NCBI GenBank assembly: GCA_021153285.1
Contig: JAGKTT010000010.1
Coordinates: forward strand, 9,888 to 73,887
DNA: 64,000 nucleotides
Direction of reading: 5' to 3'
From: Bacteroidia bacterium
GTDB lineage: Bacteria; Bacteroidota; Bacteroidia; Bacteroidales; UBA932
The position numbers and the translations under genes were made by a program. This document shows positions 1-8,814 of this stretch, one piece after another (positions within the stretch are counted from its first letter, which is position 1; every line of letters starts with the position of its first letter). A model generated the notes under the pieces. The model did not search any database. It worked only from the letters and a program-made list of their open reading frames with translations, and was not told the DNA's origin.

Positions 1-1
1 A

Positions 2-979
2 AAACCTGTAATTCTCGCTGTAAACAAGATCGACTCAGGAGAGAAGATGTATGATGCGTTCCAGTTCTATTCACTCGGACTTGGAGAGGTCTACAGTATC
101 TCGGCAGCTAACGGAGGTGGCACAGGAGATCTGCTTGACGCCATCGTAAAGGTTCTTCCTGAAGAAGATCCCGATACTGACGAACATCCTGAACTGCCGC
201 ATTTCACCATAGTCGGAAAACCGAATGTCGGAAAGTCATCCCTCACCAACGCCCTTCTGGGCAAGGAAAGGAATATCGTGACACCGATCGCCGGAACGAC
301 AAGAGATTCTATCGCTACACTTTATAATAAATTCGGTCACGAGTTTATGCTCGTCGACACAGCCGGTATGCGAAAGAAGGCAAAGGTTCACGAAGATCTT
401 GAGTTCTACTCGGTTATGAGATCCATCAGAGCCATCGAGCACTCTGACGTATGTATCCTTATGGTAGATGCACAGACAGGAATCGAGTCACAGGATATGG
501 CTATCTTCAACCTCATCCAGCGTAACAAGAAGGGATGCGTAGTGGTGGTCAACAAGTGGGATACCATCGAGAAGGACAGCAACACGATGAAGGAATATAC
601 CCTTGCTATCAAGGAGCGTCTCGCTCCGTTCACTGACCTTCCGATCATCTTCACCTCAGTAATCAACAAACAGAGGATTATGGATGTACTGGATGCTGCG
701 GCGCACGTATACGAGAATTACTCGCGCAAGATATCCACATCGAAGCTCAACGAGGAGATGCTTCCTGAGATCGAGAACTATCCTCCACCAGCCTGGAAGG
801 GAAAGTACATCAAGATCAAATATATCACACAGCTTCCTACAAGATCTCCTTCGTTCGCGTTCTTCTGCAATCTTCCGCAGTATATCCGCGAGCCTTACAG
901 AAGATTCCTCGAGAACAAGCTCCGCACCAAGTTCGACTTCCTGGGATGTCCGGTGCAGATCTTCCTCAGACAGAAATAA
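2..979 (+). CDS. der: GTPase Der (EngA), 5' part outside the window
   Basis: Der is an essential GTPase with two consecutive G domains that acts in late assembly of the 50S ribosomal subunit. The reading frame is open from the first base and enters at the end of the first G domain, where the NKID motif (G4) is visible, followed by the SAANGGG segment. The second G domain is complete: P-loop GKPNVGKSS, TTRDS, DTAGM and NKWD. The C-terminal KH-like domain follows (LPTRSPSFAFFCN, FDFLGCPVQIF). The gene ends at a TAA just before a strong hairpin shared with the convergent neighbour. About 110-120 N-terminal residues should lie to the left of the window. Nothing unusual is seen in the visible part. 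Confidence 0.96.
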   Translation, partial: KPVILAVNKIDSGEKMYDAFQFYSLGLGEVYSISAANGGGTGDLLDAIVKVLPEEDPDTDEHPELPHFTIVGKPNVGKSSLTNALLGKERNIVTPIAGTTRDSIATLYNKFGHEFMLVDTAGMRKKAKVHEDLEFYSVMRSIRAIEHSDVCILMVDAQTGIESQDMAIFNLIQRNKKGCVVVVNKWDTIEKDSNTMKEYTLAIKERLAPFTDLPIIFTSVINKQRIMDVLDAAAHVYENYSRKISTSKLNEEMLPEIENYPPPAWKGKYIKIKYITQLPTRSPSFAFFCNLPQYIREPYRRFLENKLRTKFDFLGCPVQIFLRQK

Positions 980-983
980 GAAG

Positions 984-1009
984 AAAAGCGAGCCTGAGTG
1001 CTCGCTTTT
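984..1009. terminator. Bidirectional terminator between der and the DUF4783 gene
   Basis: Perfect 10-bp inverted repeat AAAAGCGAGC (984-993) and GCTCGCTTTT (1000-1009) with a 6-nt loop. The arms start or end in A or T runs, so the hairpin has a U-tract on both strands. It sits exactly between two convergent genes. Confidence 0.9.
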
Positions 1010-1423
1010 TTAATCTACACGTTCTATCTTCAAATGCTGGATCTTGTAAGATGATTCATTGTATCCGACAAAAATTGTGACTATGAACCTCTCTCCACCG
1101 GCATTCAAGGTGCCCAAGGCGTATTTCATATTGGAACGTCCGGCCTTATGTGTAATTTCGAAGGAACGTGGAGTATATGAACGGAAAAAGGACTTCATTA
1201 TCTGACGGGCCTGATTGCGGCTTGAGTCGTTGGAATCCGAAAATATCGTCACCTCGAGATTGTCGGAAAACCAGGCCGAAAGCTTTTCCGCATCACCTTG
1301 AGCAAGATATTTTGAAATAGGATTGAATACATCATACCCGCTTTCCTGAGCAGAAGCATCTGCACCGAAAAAGCACAATAACGCAGAAATCAGCGTACCG
1401 ATCATATATCTTTTCATCCGCAA
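1010..1423 (-). CDS. DUF4783 family exported protein
   Basis: A 135-137 residue protein with a Sec signal peptide (MKRYMIGTLISALLCFF ... ASA) and a mature part matching the Bacteroidota family DUF4783: PISKYLAQGDAEKLSAWFS, then SSRNQARQIMKSFF, then a C-terminal beta-rich stretch with GERFIVTIFVGY. The fold is probably NTF2/SnoaL-like, but the role is unknown. It is presumably periplasmic. The frame could begin at either of two methionines two codons apart (MRMKRYM); the inner one gives the more usual signal peptide. It is a single gene with its own promoter (TATCTTTG on the minus strand at 1443-1450) and convergent to der. Confidence 0.85.
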   Translation of the reverse strand: MRMKRYMIGTLISALLCFFGADASAQESGYDVFNPISKYLAQGDAEKLSAWFSDNLEVTIFSDSNDSSRNQARQIMKSFFRSYTPRSFEITHKAGRSNMKYALGTLNAGGERFIVTIFVGYNESSYKIQHLKIERVD

Positions 1424-1442
1424 TACCTTGAAATTGACCGTG

Positions 1443-1450
1443 CAAAGATA
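1443..1450 (-). promoter_or_regulatory. Promoter -7 element for the DUF4783 gene
   Basis: On the minus strand TATCTTTG fits the Bacteroidota -7 consensus TAnnTTTG. A CTTG at 1470-1473, 19 bp upstream, could serve as the -33 element. It is placed 20 bp before the start codon. Confidence 0.5.
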
Positions 1451-1519
1451 CTACAAAATCAATGCCCTGCAAGTTTTTAGCTAATTTATCTATTGGTCGG
1501 ATTTTTGCATAGAAATTCC

Positions 1520-1527
1520 TAACTTTG
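1520..1527 (+). promoter_or_regulatory. Promoter -7 element for rlmH
   Basis: TAACTTTG fits TAnnTTTG, 20 bp upstream of the likely rlmH start at 1548. No clear TTTG is present at the ideal -33 spacing, so this is a partial match. Confidence 0.45.
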
Positions 1528-1547
1528 CCAGATATAGCTGAGTGCCT

Positions 1548-2021
1548 ATGAAAATCACACTTCTGACCGTCGGAAAGACAGACAAAGACTGGGTAAGACA
1601 AGGACTGGACATATATGTGTCCCGTCTTAAACATTATATACTGTTCGGTATAGTGGAAATCCCTGAACTTAAAAATGTGTCGGCTCTGAGCAAAGAGCAG
1701 ATAAAGAACAAGGAAGGAGAACTGATACTCAAGAACATACGCCAGACTGACGATGTAATATTATTGGACGAAAGAGGAAAGGAGTACACATCTGTGGAAC
1801 TGGCTAAGATCATTCAGGACAAGATTTCATACGCAGGCAAGGATATCGTATTCGTAATCGGAGGAGCATACGGATTCTCAGATGCAGTATATCAGAGATC
1901 CAATTCCAAGCTCTCCCTGTCCAAAATGACATTCTCCCACCAGATGGTAAGAGCGATCTTCGCAGAACAGATATATCGGGCTTTTACCATAATGCGAGGC
2001 GAGCCTTACCACCACGAATAA
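1548..2021 (+). CDS. rlmH: 23S rRNA (pseudouridine-1915-N3)-methyltransferase RlmH
   Basis: RlmH is a SPOUT-class methyltransferase that modifies pseudouridine 1915 of helix 69 in 23S rRNA, using SAM, on the assembled 70S ribosome. The 157-residue length is normal for the family. The hallmark knot sequences are present: DDVILLDERGKEYTS, FVIGGAYGFS, and the C-terminal MTFSHQMVRAIFAEQIYRAF followed by the ending RGEPYHHE. A GTG six bases upstream (1542) would add two residues, but the ATG at 1548 gives the usual MKITLLTVGK start. The large sensor kinase starts 10 bp after the stop, so the two are probably co-transcribed. Confidence 0.95.
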   Translation: MKITLLTVGKTDKDWVRQGLDIYVSRLKHYILFGIVEIPELKNVSALSKEQIKNKEGELILKNIRQTDDVILLDERGKEYTSVELAKIIQDKISYAGKDIVFVIGGAYGFSDAVYQRSNSKLSLSKMTFSHQMVRAIFAEQIYRAFTIMRGEPYHHE

Positions 2022-2031
2022 AGATCATCGG

Positions 2032-5000
2032 ATGAACACCAAGGAATGGCTGCATAAGAGACTGCCTTTCACGGCATTGATTCTCGCTCTGATTCTGTTC
2101 GTATTGTCTTTGGCAAACAATAATGCCGTAAGCAATACGGACAAGGTGGCAGTGGAGACGGCATCAAGGATCGAGAAGCGTCTGACCGCACTGGAAGGCC
2201 ATATCCAGACTGCTCTGGATACTGACCGGAAGGAACTGATTCTTCCTGAAGGTATGCCGGAAGATATGGTGATATACCGCTACATCAATGATTCACTCCA
2301 GTCCTGGAGCAACCAGTTCTCGATAATAAACGACAATATATCATCCCTGCTGGTCTTCCAAAGACTTACTGACAGGCGTAGCCAGATAGTCTCCCCTCTG
2401 ACAGATGTCACAGACGAAATTTCCTACCTGAACCTCGGTCCAAAATGGTATCTGGTGAAGTCTGTGAGCGGGGCCGGAGGTCAGAAAGTGATCGCTGGAC
2501 TGGAGATCAAGAATACTCTCATAGACGATGCCAGAAGAAATGAAAACGGAGTAAACCCTCACCTGAAACTTCCGGGAAAATACTCGGTCCTGCCACTTAC
2601 CCACAGTGGAGGATCGGCAGTAGAAATCGACGGCAAGCCTCTTTTCAAGATTCTGTACGACGGTAGTCAGGCTACGCCGTTCTTCGACAATTCTATGCTC
2701 AGATGGGTGGCTGTGATATTGTTCGCTTTCGCTATCGTAATGTTCCTTGCGGGACATCGTACATTGAAAGTCTTTGCAGCCGCAACAATCATCCTCACCC
2801 TGCTTTTCCTGATGTCATATGTGTGGGGAATCCAGATGAACGGATCGGTAGAGCTTTTTTCTCCGATAATATATGCTGACGGTCCGGTACTATTCTCTCT
2901 CGGCTCTCTGCTGCTGATCAATACATATATAACTATGATGGTCACCTGTCTGTTCCTCATCAGGAACAGAATCACTGCAATGGCCCGCAGCAGCAGAATC
3001 CATTACCGAAGGAATCTTCTCATATTCGGTGTATGCGTCATAATACTGTCCATCCTGACAATTTCCTACACACAGCTCACACTCAAGAGTCTGCTGCTGA
3101 ACTCCAACATATCCATAGAACTTTATCGTTGGAACACCAACATCCTGTACACTGTCATCGTGTATATGTCATATACGGGACTGCTCTTCTGCATTCTTCT
3201 TATGCTGCAATGTCTCAGACCGGTTGTAAAGGAGTTCATCGGATACAGGTATGATATGCTTTCTACCAGAACTCTGATTCTTTTTGCAGTGATCTGCTCA
3301 GCTTATTTCACCATCATATCCAGTCAGCTGGGATTCAGAAAGGAAACTGACAGAGTGACCGTATGGGCCAACAGACTTTCTGTAGACAGGGACCTCAGCC
3401 TGGAGATACAGCTCAGATCTGTAGAAGAAAGCATCGCTTACGACCAGCTCATATCAGCCCTCTCATATCTTGAAAGCACCGAGGGAATGATCCAGAACAG
3501 GATAAGTGAATATTATCTTCATCGTGCCAGACAATCATACAACCTTCAGGTACGCATCGTCAGGGACAATGACATTGCCGGACTGAGCTATTTCAACAGC
3601 CTGCTCAGAACCGGCACTCCGATCGCATACGGTTCCAGATTCATTTTCCTTACCGACTCTAACGGACGTAACAGCTATGCGGGTCTGTTCCGTTTCTATA
3701 CCCCTGACAAGGGAGTTTCCAGAATAATACTCAGCATAGAATCGAATTCTAACCGTGAAGACCGTGGATACGAAAGTATTCTGGGAAGATTCTCGAAACC
3801 TGGAGACATAAACATACCATCCTACTATTCTTACGCCAAGTACAAGGACAGTCGCCTTATGTCTTATAAAGGCAATTTTCCTTATCCTACCCATTACGAC
3901 CATAATGAGAAAGGCTATCTCACTGACAGAAACAGGGAAGTCGCAAGAAGTCAAGGATATGTACACTTTATGAACCTGGTGAACGAAGATGAATTCATCA
4001 TCATATCCAGGCCGCAGAGAGGAGGATTGGTATATTTCATATCCTTCTCATACCTCTGTCTCGCACTCAGCGGCATTCTGAGCATATTCGCAAGCTCGCG
4101 CAACAAGAAAAAAGTATTCAAGAGCAATTATTTCAGGAAAAGGATCAACACGATACTTCTCATATCATCCATCCTCATCCTTATAAGTATGACTGCCATA
4201 AGCATTCTCTTCGTATATAAGAGAAACGAAGAGAATATGCACAATCTTATGACCTCCCGCATCACGACAATACAGGCATTCGTGGAAAGGCAGGCAAGGA
4301 CAGCCAAATCGTGGCAGGACCTCAACACTCCTGAATTCACAGCTCAGCTGGAAAATATAGGCAATACGACAAAGTCCGACATAACCATATACACACCGGG
4401 AGGAAAAGTATTCAAATCCACTACTCCTGAAGTATTCGAAAGGATGATTATGGGCAGCAGACTGGATGAAGAGGCATATCGCAATATCCGGGACCTGCAC
4501 CAGAGATTCTTCATCCATAGGGAAACAGTTACCGACTACAGCTATTGGGCCCTGTACGCACCAGTATTCAACGATAACGGCCAGATGATAGCCATCATCA
4601 GCGTGCCATACACCGACAGTGATTTCGACTTCCGCAGGGAGGCATTCTTCCACGGAGCATTGATCTTCAACATCTTCCTGCTTCTGCTGATCGGTTCCCT
4701 CCTATTCAGTACAAGGGAAGTAAGCGCTCTCTTCTCCCCATTGATAGAGATGGGTAAGAAAATGAATGCGGCCGACATCAATAATCTTCAATACATCATC
4801 TACAAGCGTGAGGATGAAATATCTTCTCTCGTAGATGCATACAACCGAATGGTAAAGGACCTGTCAGAATCGACAGTAAAGCTTGCACAGGCAGAACGAG
4901 ACAATGCCTGGAGCCAGATGGCCCGTCAGGTGGCACACGAAATCAAGAATCCTCTCACACCTATAAAGCTTCAGATACAGAGACTGATAAGGCTCAAGGA

Positions 5001-5595
5001 AAAGAACAATCCTGCCTGGGAGGAGCGTTTCGACGAAGTTTCTGCAGTGGTCCTGGAGCATATTGACATTCTTACCGAGACTGCCAATGAATTCTCCACA
5101 TTCGCAAAGCTGTACAGCGAGGACCCTGTGCTGATCGACCTGGACAAGACTCTTAAGGACCAGCTTCTGATATTTGACAACAGAGAGAATATCCGTATAG
5201 AATACATCGGTCTTGAAGAAGCATTCGTTATGGCTCCTAAACCTCAGCTCATACGTGTATTTGTAAATCTTATCACCAATGCCATCCAGGCGGTGGAAAT
5301 CCAGCAGAAGGAAGGAGCTGTTCAGGCTGAAGGAAGAGTATTCATAGGCCTTCGTAACAGTACACGTGAAGGATATTATGACATTACGTTCGAAGACAAC
5401 GGCCCAGGAGTAAGCGAGGAAAACCTCGGTAAGCTCTTCACTCCGAACTTTACGACAAAGAGTTCTGGTACCGGTCTGGGTCTTGCCATCTGTCGCAACA
5501 TCATACAAAAATGCGAGGGCGAGATCCGTTATCAGAGATCATTCGCCCTCGGTGGTGCTGCATTTATCGTAACAATTCCCAAGCACAAGGCTTAG
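2032..5595 (+). CDS. NtrY-like membrane sensor histidine kinase
   Basis: A very large (1187 residue) sensor kinase. One transmembrane helix lies near residues 11-30, a block of about six at 225-435, another near 675 and 705, a periplasmic sensor-like stretch at about 735-880, and a last helix near 890. Then follow a HAMP domain (about 905-960), a HisKA dimerisation domain with phospho-acceptor His969 in QVAHEIKNPLTPIK, and a HATPase domain (about 1065-1185) with VNLITNAIQAV, FEDNGPGV and SGTGLGLAI. The NPLTP motif after the histidine is typical of NtrY/NtrB-type kinases that pair with sigma-54 activators. It shares a four-base stop overlap with the convergent sigma-54 response regulator, its most likely partner. 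The signal is unknown. It follows rlmH by 10 bp and probably relies on the same promoter. Confidence 0.88.
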   Translation: MNTKEWLHKRLPFTALILALILFVLSLANNNAVSNTDKVAVETASRIEKRLTALEGHIQTALDTDRKELILPEGMPEDMVIYRYINDSLQSWSNQFSIINDNISSLLVFQRLTDRRSQIVSPLTDVTDEISYLNLGPKWYLVKSVSGAGGQKVIAGLEIKNTLIDDARRNENGVNPHLKLPGKYSVLPLTHSGGSAVEIDGKPLFKILYDGSQATPFFDNSMLRWVAVILFAFAIVMFLAGHRTLKVFAAATIILTLLFLMSYVWGIQMNGSVELFSPIIYADGPVLFSLGSLLLINTYITMMVTCLFLIRNRITAMARSSRIHYRRNLLIFGVCVIILSILTISYTQLTLKSLLLNSNISIELYRWNTNILYTVIVYMSYTGLLFCILLMLQCLRPVVKEFIGYRYDMLSTRTLILFAVICSAYFTIISSQLGFRKETDRVTVWANRLSVDRDLSLEIQLRSVEESIAYDQLISALSYLESTEGMIQNRISEYYLHRARQSYNLQVRIVRDNDIAGLSYFNSLLRTGTPIAYGSRFIFLTDSNGRNSYAGLFRFYTPDKGVSRIILSIESNSNREDRGYESILGRFSKPGDINIPSYYSYAKYKDSRLMSYKGNFPYPTHYDHNEKGYLTDRNREVARSQGYVHFMNLVNEDEFIIISRPQRGGLVYFISFSYLCLALSGILSIFASSRNKKKVFKSNYFRKRINTILLISSILILISMTAISILFVYKRNEENMHNLMTSRITTIQAFVERQARTAKSWQDLNTPEFTAQLENIGNTTKSDITIYTPGGKVFKSTTPEVFERMIMGSRLDEEAYRNIRDLHQRFFIHRETVTDYSYWALYAPVFNDNGQMIAIISVPYTDSDFDFRREAFFHGALIFNIFLLLLIGSLLFSTREVSALFSPLIEMGKKMNAADINNLQYIIYKREDEISSLVDAYNRMVKDLSESTVKLAQAERDNAWSQMARQVAHEIKNPLTPIKLQIQRLIRLKEKNNPAWEERFDEVSAVVLEHIDILTETANEFSTFAKLYSEDPVLIDLDKTLKDQLLIFDNRENIRIEYIGLEEAFVMAPKPQLIRVFVNLITNAIQAVEIQQKEGAVQAEGRVFIGLRNSTREGYYDITFEDNGPGVSEENLGKLFTPNFTTKSSGTGLGLAICRNIIQKCEGEIRYQRSFALGGAAFIVTIPKHKA

Positions 5596-6740
5596 AGAAC
5601 ATAAGCTTTTACATCAGAGGCTGTTATTCTGTCACCAGAAAGAATAAGAAGCCTTTCCACGACATTTCTCAGCTCGCGTATATTTCCTGTCCAGGTCTTG
5701 TCCACAAGCATCTGAAGAGCATCGTCATCGATTTTTCGAGGAGCCATTCCTGTCTCTGAGCAGATCTGTCCGGTGAAATAATCCACAAGCAGAGGAATAT
5801 CTGATTTACGGTCATCAAGTGAAGGCATATTTATGACAATCACACTGAGACGATGATAAAGGTCCTCCCTGAAATTGCCCTTTTCAATCTCTGCCTTGAG
5901 ATTCTTGTTGGTAGCGGCAAGCACTCTGACATCCACTGTGATATCCTTATCACTTCCCACTCGTGAGAGTTTCTTTTCCTGGAGCACTCTGAGTACCTTT
6001 GCCTGAGCGGCAAGTGACATATCCCCGATTTCATCCAGAAACAGGGTTCCTCCGTCTGCCTGTTCGAATTTTCCCTTATGCTGCTTGATCGCAGAAGTAA
6101 AGGCTCCTTTCTCGTGACCAAACAACTCACTTTCAATAAGTTCCGAAGGAATGGCCGCACAATTCACCTCTATATACGGGGCTGCAGAGCGTGAGCTCTT
6201 CTGATGAAGATTTCTTGCCACAAGTTCCTTTCCTGTACCGTTCGAGCCCACTATAAGCACTCTGGCATCTGTAGGAGCCACCTTTTCAATCATATCCTTG
6301 ACCTGAAGCAGCGCAGGCGATTCTCCTATCATTTCCTGACCATAAACCTTCTTTTTGAGAATCTTGGTTTCCTTCACAAGAGACACCTTTTCCGTAGCGT
6401 TCTTTATCGTAATGAGTATACGGTTCAGATCCAACGGTTTAGGGATGAAATCAAAAGCGCCTTTCTTTATGCACTCCACAGCCACATTGATATCACCGTG
6501 ACCGGAAATCATCACTACGGCAGCATCTACCCCCATCTGATGAAGCTTTTCAAGTACCTCCAGACCATCCATCTCCGGCATCTTTATGTCGCAGAATATC
6601 ACGCTGTACTTTTCCTTGTCTGCCATTGCGCATCCCTGTGCGCCGTTTTCCGCGAGATCCACGTCATAACCTTCATCCACCAGGATTTCTTTCAGAGAAT
6701 TACGGATAGATCTTTCGTCGTCAATAATCAAGATTTTCAT
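5592..6740 (-). CDS. NtrC-family sigma-54 response regulator lacking a Fis DNA-binding domain
   Basis: Receiver domain at residues 1-120 with phospho-acceptor Asp51 (FCDIKMPEMDG) and KP at 101-102. An AAA+ sigma-54 interaction domain spans about 136-360: Walker A variant GSNGTGKE (165-172), the GAFTSA loop (212-217) that contacts sigma-54, and FLDEIGDM as Walker B. The protein ends at residue 382 shortly after the AAA+ helical lid (TGNIRELRNVVERL), so the usual C-terminal Fis-type helix-turn-helix of about 60-90 residues is absent. It probably activates sigma-54 RNA polymerase from solution or through another DNA-bound protein. The gene is tail to tail with the NtrY-like kinase: the stops overlap at TTAG (5592-5595). 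Confidence 0.9.
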   Translation of the reverse strand: MKILIIDDERSIRNSLKEILVDEGYDVDLAENGAQGCAMADKEKYSVIFCDIKMPEMDGLEVLEKLHQMGVDAAVVMISGHGDINVAVECIKKGAFDFIPKPLDLNRILITIKNATEKVSLVKETKILKKKVYGQEMIGESPALLQVKDMIEKVAPTDARVLIVGSNGTGKELVARNLHQKSSRSAAPYIEVNCAAIPSELIESELFGHEKGAFTSAIKQHKGKFEQADGGTLFLDEIGDMSLAAQAKVLRVLQEKKLSRVGSDKDITVDVRVLAATNKNLKAEIEKGNFREDLYHRLSVIVINMPSLDDRKSDIPLLVDYFTGQICSETGMAPRKIDDDALQMLVDKTWTGNIRELRNVVERLLILSGDRITASDVKAYVL

Positions 6741-6813
6741 ATTTTGTACGTTTTACCTTTATTCAATATTTATAATTTGACAGTTCTTTTTTCTGCGACT
6801 GGGCAGAAATATG
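6741..6813. repeat. Direct repeat copy 1 (73 bp)
   Basis: This 73-bp segment directly before the response regulator start recurs at 6905-6977 with a single mismatch (T/C in ATTCAATATT against ATTCAACATT). It contains a small dyad, TTCTGC ... GCAGAA. It covers the leader/promoter region of the response regulator. Confidence 0.9.
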
Positions 6814-6820
6814 AAAATAT

Positions 6821-6904
6821 ATCTACGCTACCCTCCTCCTAAATCCTCCTCCCCGGGAGGAGGACTTGCTATCGCTTCGCTCAAAATTTGTACGTCTTAT
6901 CTTA
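6821..6904. repeat. Palindromic GGAGGA/TCCTCC element between the 73-bp repeats
   Basis: The spacer between the two 73-bp repeats holds a near-perfect palindrome, TCCTCCTCCC / GGGAGGAGGA (6844-6864, one unpaired C), followed by a degenerate third piece of the repeat (AAATTTGTACG, 6885-6895 region). It resembles the short GC-rich palindromes scattered between genes in many Bacteroidota genomes. Confidence 0.65.
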
Positions 6905-6977
6905 ATTTTGTACGTTTTACCTTTATTCAACATTTATAATTTGACAGTTCTTTTTTCTGCGACTGGGCAGAAATATG
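6905..6977. repeat. Direct repeat copy 2 (73 bp)
   Basis: Second copy of the 73-bp segment at 6741-6813, 72/73 identical. It ends 24 bp before the -33 element of the cmk promoter. The whole 312-bp interval between the response regulator and cmk consists of these repeats, the palindromic element and the cmk promoter; no gene is seen in it. Confidence 0.9.
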
Positions 6978-7001
6978 CGAATGTTTACAAATATCGTCAT
7001 T

Positions 7002-7033
7002 TTTGGGAGTTTACACAATATTTTATATTTTTG
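7002..7033 (+). promoter_or_regulatory. cmk promoter (TTTG-N20-TATTTTTG)
   Basis: TTTG at 7002-7005 and TATTTTTG at 7026-7033 are separated by exactly 20 bp, an ideal Bacteroidota housekeeping promoter. Transcription would begin near 7040, which rules out the upstream in-frame ATG at 6975 and supports the cmk start at 7053. Confidence 0.82.
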
Positions 7034-7052
7034 CTTGATTTTAAAGATTACT

Positions 7053-7733
7053 ATGCAAATTCCAGATATCATAATAGCCATCGACGGCTATTCTTCAACC
7101 GGCAAAAGCTCCTTTGCAAAAATCGTAGCAAACGAGTTTTCTTTCACATATCTTGATTCCGGAGCCCTCTACAGAGCGGTTACGTTCTTCGCTATGGAGA
7201 ACGGATTCATCGACGAGGAATGCACAATTGATGTGCCAGAACTGGATAAAGCCCTTGCCGGATTAGATGTTCATTTCGGCAAAGGAGGTACATATATCGG
7301 AGACAGATGTATTGAAACAGAAATCAGGTCACTGGCTGTTGCCGGCAAGGTAAGTCCTATTGCCACAGTTCCCGAAGTAAGAAACTTCGTGGACAAGAAG
7401 CTCAGAGAGTTCGGGCAGAAGAGACGCATAGTGATGGATGGACGCGACATCGGTACTACCGTATTTCCGGATGCTGAACTTAAGATCTTTATGACGGCCT
7501 CAGCTGAAATCAGAGCAGAAAGAAGAGCTGCGGAAATGAGGGCAAAGGGAGAAGATGTCAATATCGAAGATGTAAAGCAGAATCTCCTTGAAAGGGACTA
7601 TATCGATTCGCACAGAGAGACATCGCCCCTCAGCAAGGCCGAAGATGCCATCACACTTGACAATTCAGATATGACAATAGAAGACCAGATGGTCTGGCTT
7701 AAAGAAATAATGGCCGAACGTTTCGGCTGCTAA
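7053..7733 (+). CDS. cmk: Cytidylate kinase
   Basis: Cmk phosphorylates CMP and dCMP to the diphosphates with ATP in the cytoplasm. The 226-residue product has the P-loop near its N-terminus (IAIDGYSSTGKSS), the LDSGALYRAVT segment of the NMP-binding domain, the MDGRDIGTTVFP motif and the lid-region arginines (SAEIRAERRAAEMR). The frame is open back to an ATG at 6975, but the promoter lies between the two candidates, so the ATG at 7053 (MQIPDIIIAIDG) is chosen. ispH follows after 11 bp and is probably in the same operon, the frequent cmk-ispH pairing in Bacteroidota. Confidence 0.95.
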   Translation: MQIPDIIIAIDGYSSTGKSSFAKIVANEFSFTYLDSGALYRAVTFFAMENGFIDEECTIDVPELDKALAGLDVHFGKGGTYIGDRCIETEIRSLAVAGKVSPIATVPEVRNFVDKKLREFGQKRRIVMDGRDIGTTVFPDAELKIFMTASAEIRAERRAAEMRAKGEDVNIEDVKQNLLERDYIDSHRETSPLSKAEDAITLDNSDMTIEDQMVWLKEIMAERFGC

Positions 7734-7744
7734 ACGATATTGGT

Positions 7745-8737
7745 ATGCTTACAGTTGATATCGACAGCAATTCAGGATTCTGCGCCGGAGTAATCAGGGC
7801 AATCGGCAAGGCCGAAGAATTTCTGAAGGATTCAAAAGGCGAAAAACGCCTGTACTCTCTCGGTGCTATAGTTCATAACGATGCAGAACTCAGCAGACTC
7901 GTTAATCAGGGACTGGTGACAATCGACAAGGAAGACCTTGACGAAATGGTAGCAGCAGATGGTGAAGTGCTGCTTATCAGAGCACACGGCGAACCCCCAC
8001 AGACATACAGGACTGCAGAAAGTCTGGGATTCAGCATAATAGACTGCACCTGTCCTGTGGTTCTGAAGCTTCAGGAGAGAATCAGAAACGCATACAGCAG
8101 AATACAGGAAGAAGGCAAGGGACAGATAATCATATTCGGAAAGATCGGACACGCGGAAGTACTGGGGCTTATAGGCCAGACTGACGGAACCGCAATTGTC
8201 GTGGAAAACACATTTATGCTGGATGAATTCATTTCAGACGGCACAATAGAACTCGGAGTATATACTGAAGTGTTCAGCCAGACGACCAAGAGTCCTGCAG
8301 AATATTCAAGGCTCTGCTCACGCCTTGAGGAGAAGATGGCGGCATACAACGAACTTTCCATTGAAAGATTCAAAGGACGCGAATTGCTGAAAGTCCACAA
8401 CACAATATGTCTTCAGGTAGCGGCAAGACACGAAAGACTGTCCAGATTCGCTCTTGAGCACGACGTCATCATCTTTGTCTCAGGCAAGGCAAGTTCCAAT
8501 GGAAAAGTCTTGTGCGACCTATGCAAATCATTGAATATCAGAACTTACCATATCGACTCCACAGAGGAGATCAAGAGGGAATGGTTCAGGGCAGATGACC
8601 GCGTAGGAGTTTGTGGAGCGACTTCCACTCCCAAATGGCTTCTGGAAGATGTAGCTGAGCATATTCTTGACCTGAACAAGTACGTTCCTGCCTGGGAAGA
8701 GAAATTCGCAAGTGGTGAAAACACTGATAATCAGTAA
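7745..8737 (+). CDS. ispH: 4-hydroxy-3-methylbut-2-enyl diphosphate reductase
   Basis: IspH (LytB) carries out the last step of the MEP isoprenoid pathway, reducing HMBPP to IPP and DMAPP with a [4Fe-4S] cluster. The three cluster cysteines are visible: Cys13 in SGFCAGV, Cys101 or Cys103 in IIDCTCPVV, and Cys222 in NTICLQVA. Substrate-binding histidines lie in IVHN and RAHGEP, and the SSN motif is in GKASSNGKVLC. At 330 residues it is longer than many homologues (about 285-320), largely from a longer middle segment and C-terminal tail. Its products feed the polyprenyl synthase further along this window. Confidence 0.95.
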   Translation: MLTVDIDSNSGFCAGVIRAIGKAEEFLKDSKGEKRLYSLGAIVHNDAELSRLVNQGLVTIDKEDLDEMVAADGEVLLIRAHGEPPQTYRTAESLGFSIIDCTCPVVLKLQERIRNAYSRIQEEGKGQIIIFGKIGHAEVLGLIGQTDGTAIVVENTFMLDEFISDGTIELGVYTEVFSQTTKSPAEYSRLCSRLEEKMAAYNELSIERFKGRELLKVHNTICLQVAARHERLSRFALEHDVIIFVSGKASSNGKVLCDLCKSLNIRTYHIDSTEEIKREWFRADDRVGVCGATSTPKWLLEDVAEHILDLNKYVPAWEEKFASGENTDNQ

Positions 8738-8740
8738 AAA

Positions 8741-8772
8741 TTTGGTAGGTAGCAGACTATTTTATATTTTTG
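8741..8772 (+). promoter_or_regulatory. efp promoter (TTTG-N20-TATTTTTG)
   Basis: TTTG at 8741-8744 and TATTTTTG at 8765-8772 with a 20-bp spacer, an ideal match to the Bacteroidota promoter consensus, 42 bp before the efp start codon. Confidence 0.82.
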
Positions 8773-8814
8773 CACCCGCTTTTGGAAAATAACAATAAAA
8801 ACACTTAATATTTT

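Noticed and set aside
6975..7052. Earlier ATG for cmk giving 26 more residues
   Set aside because: An ideal promoter (7002-7033) lies between this ATG and the family start at 7053, so the extension would not be transcribed.
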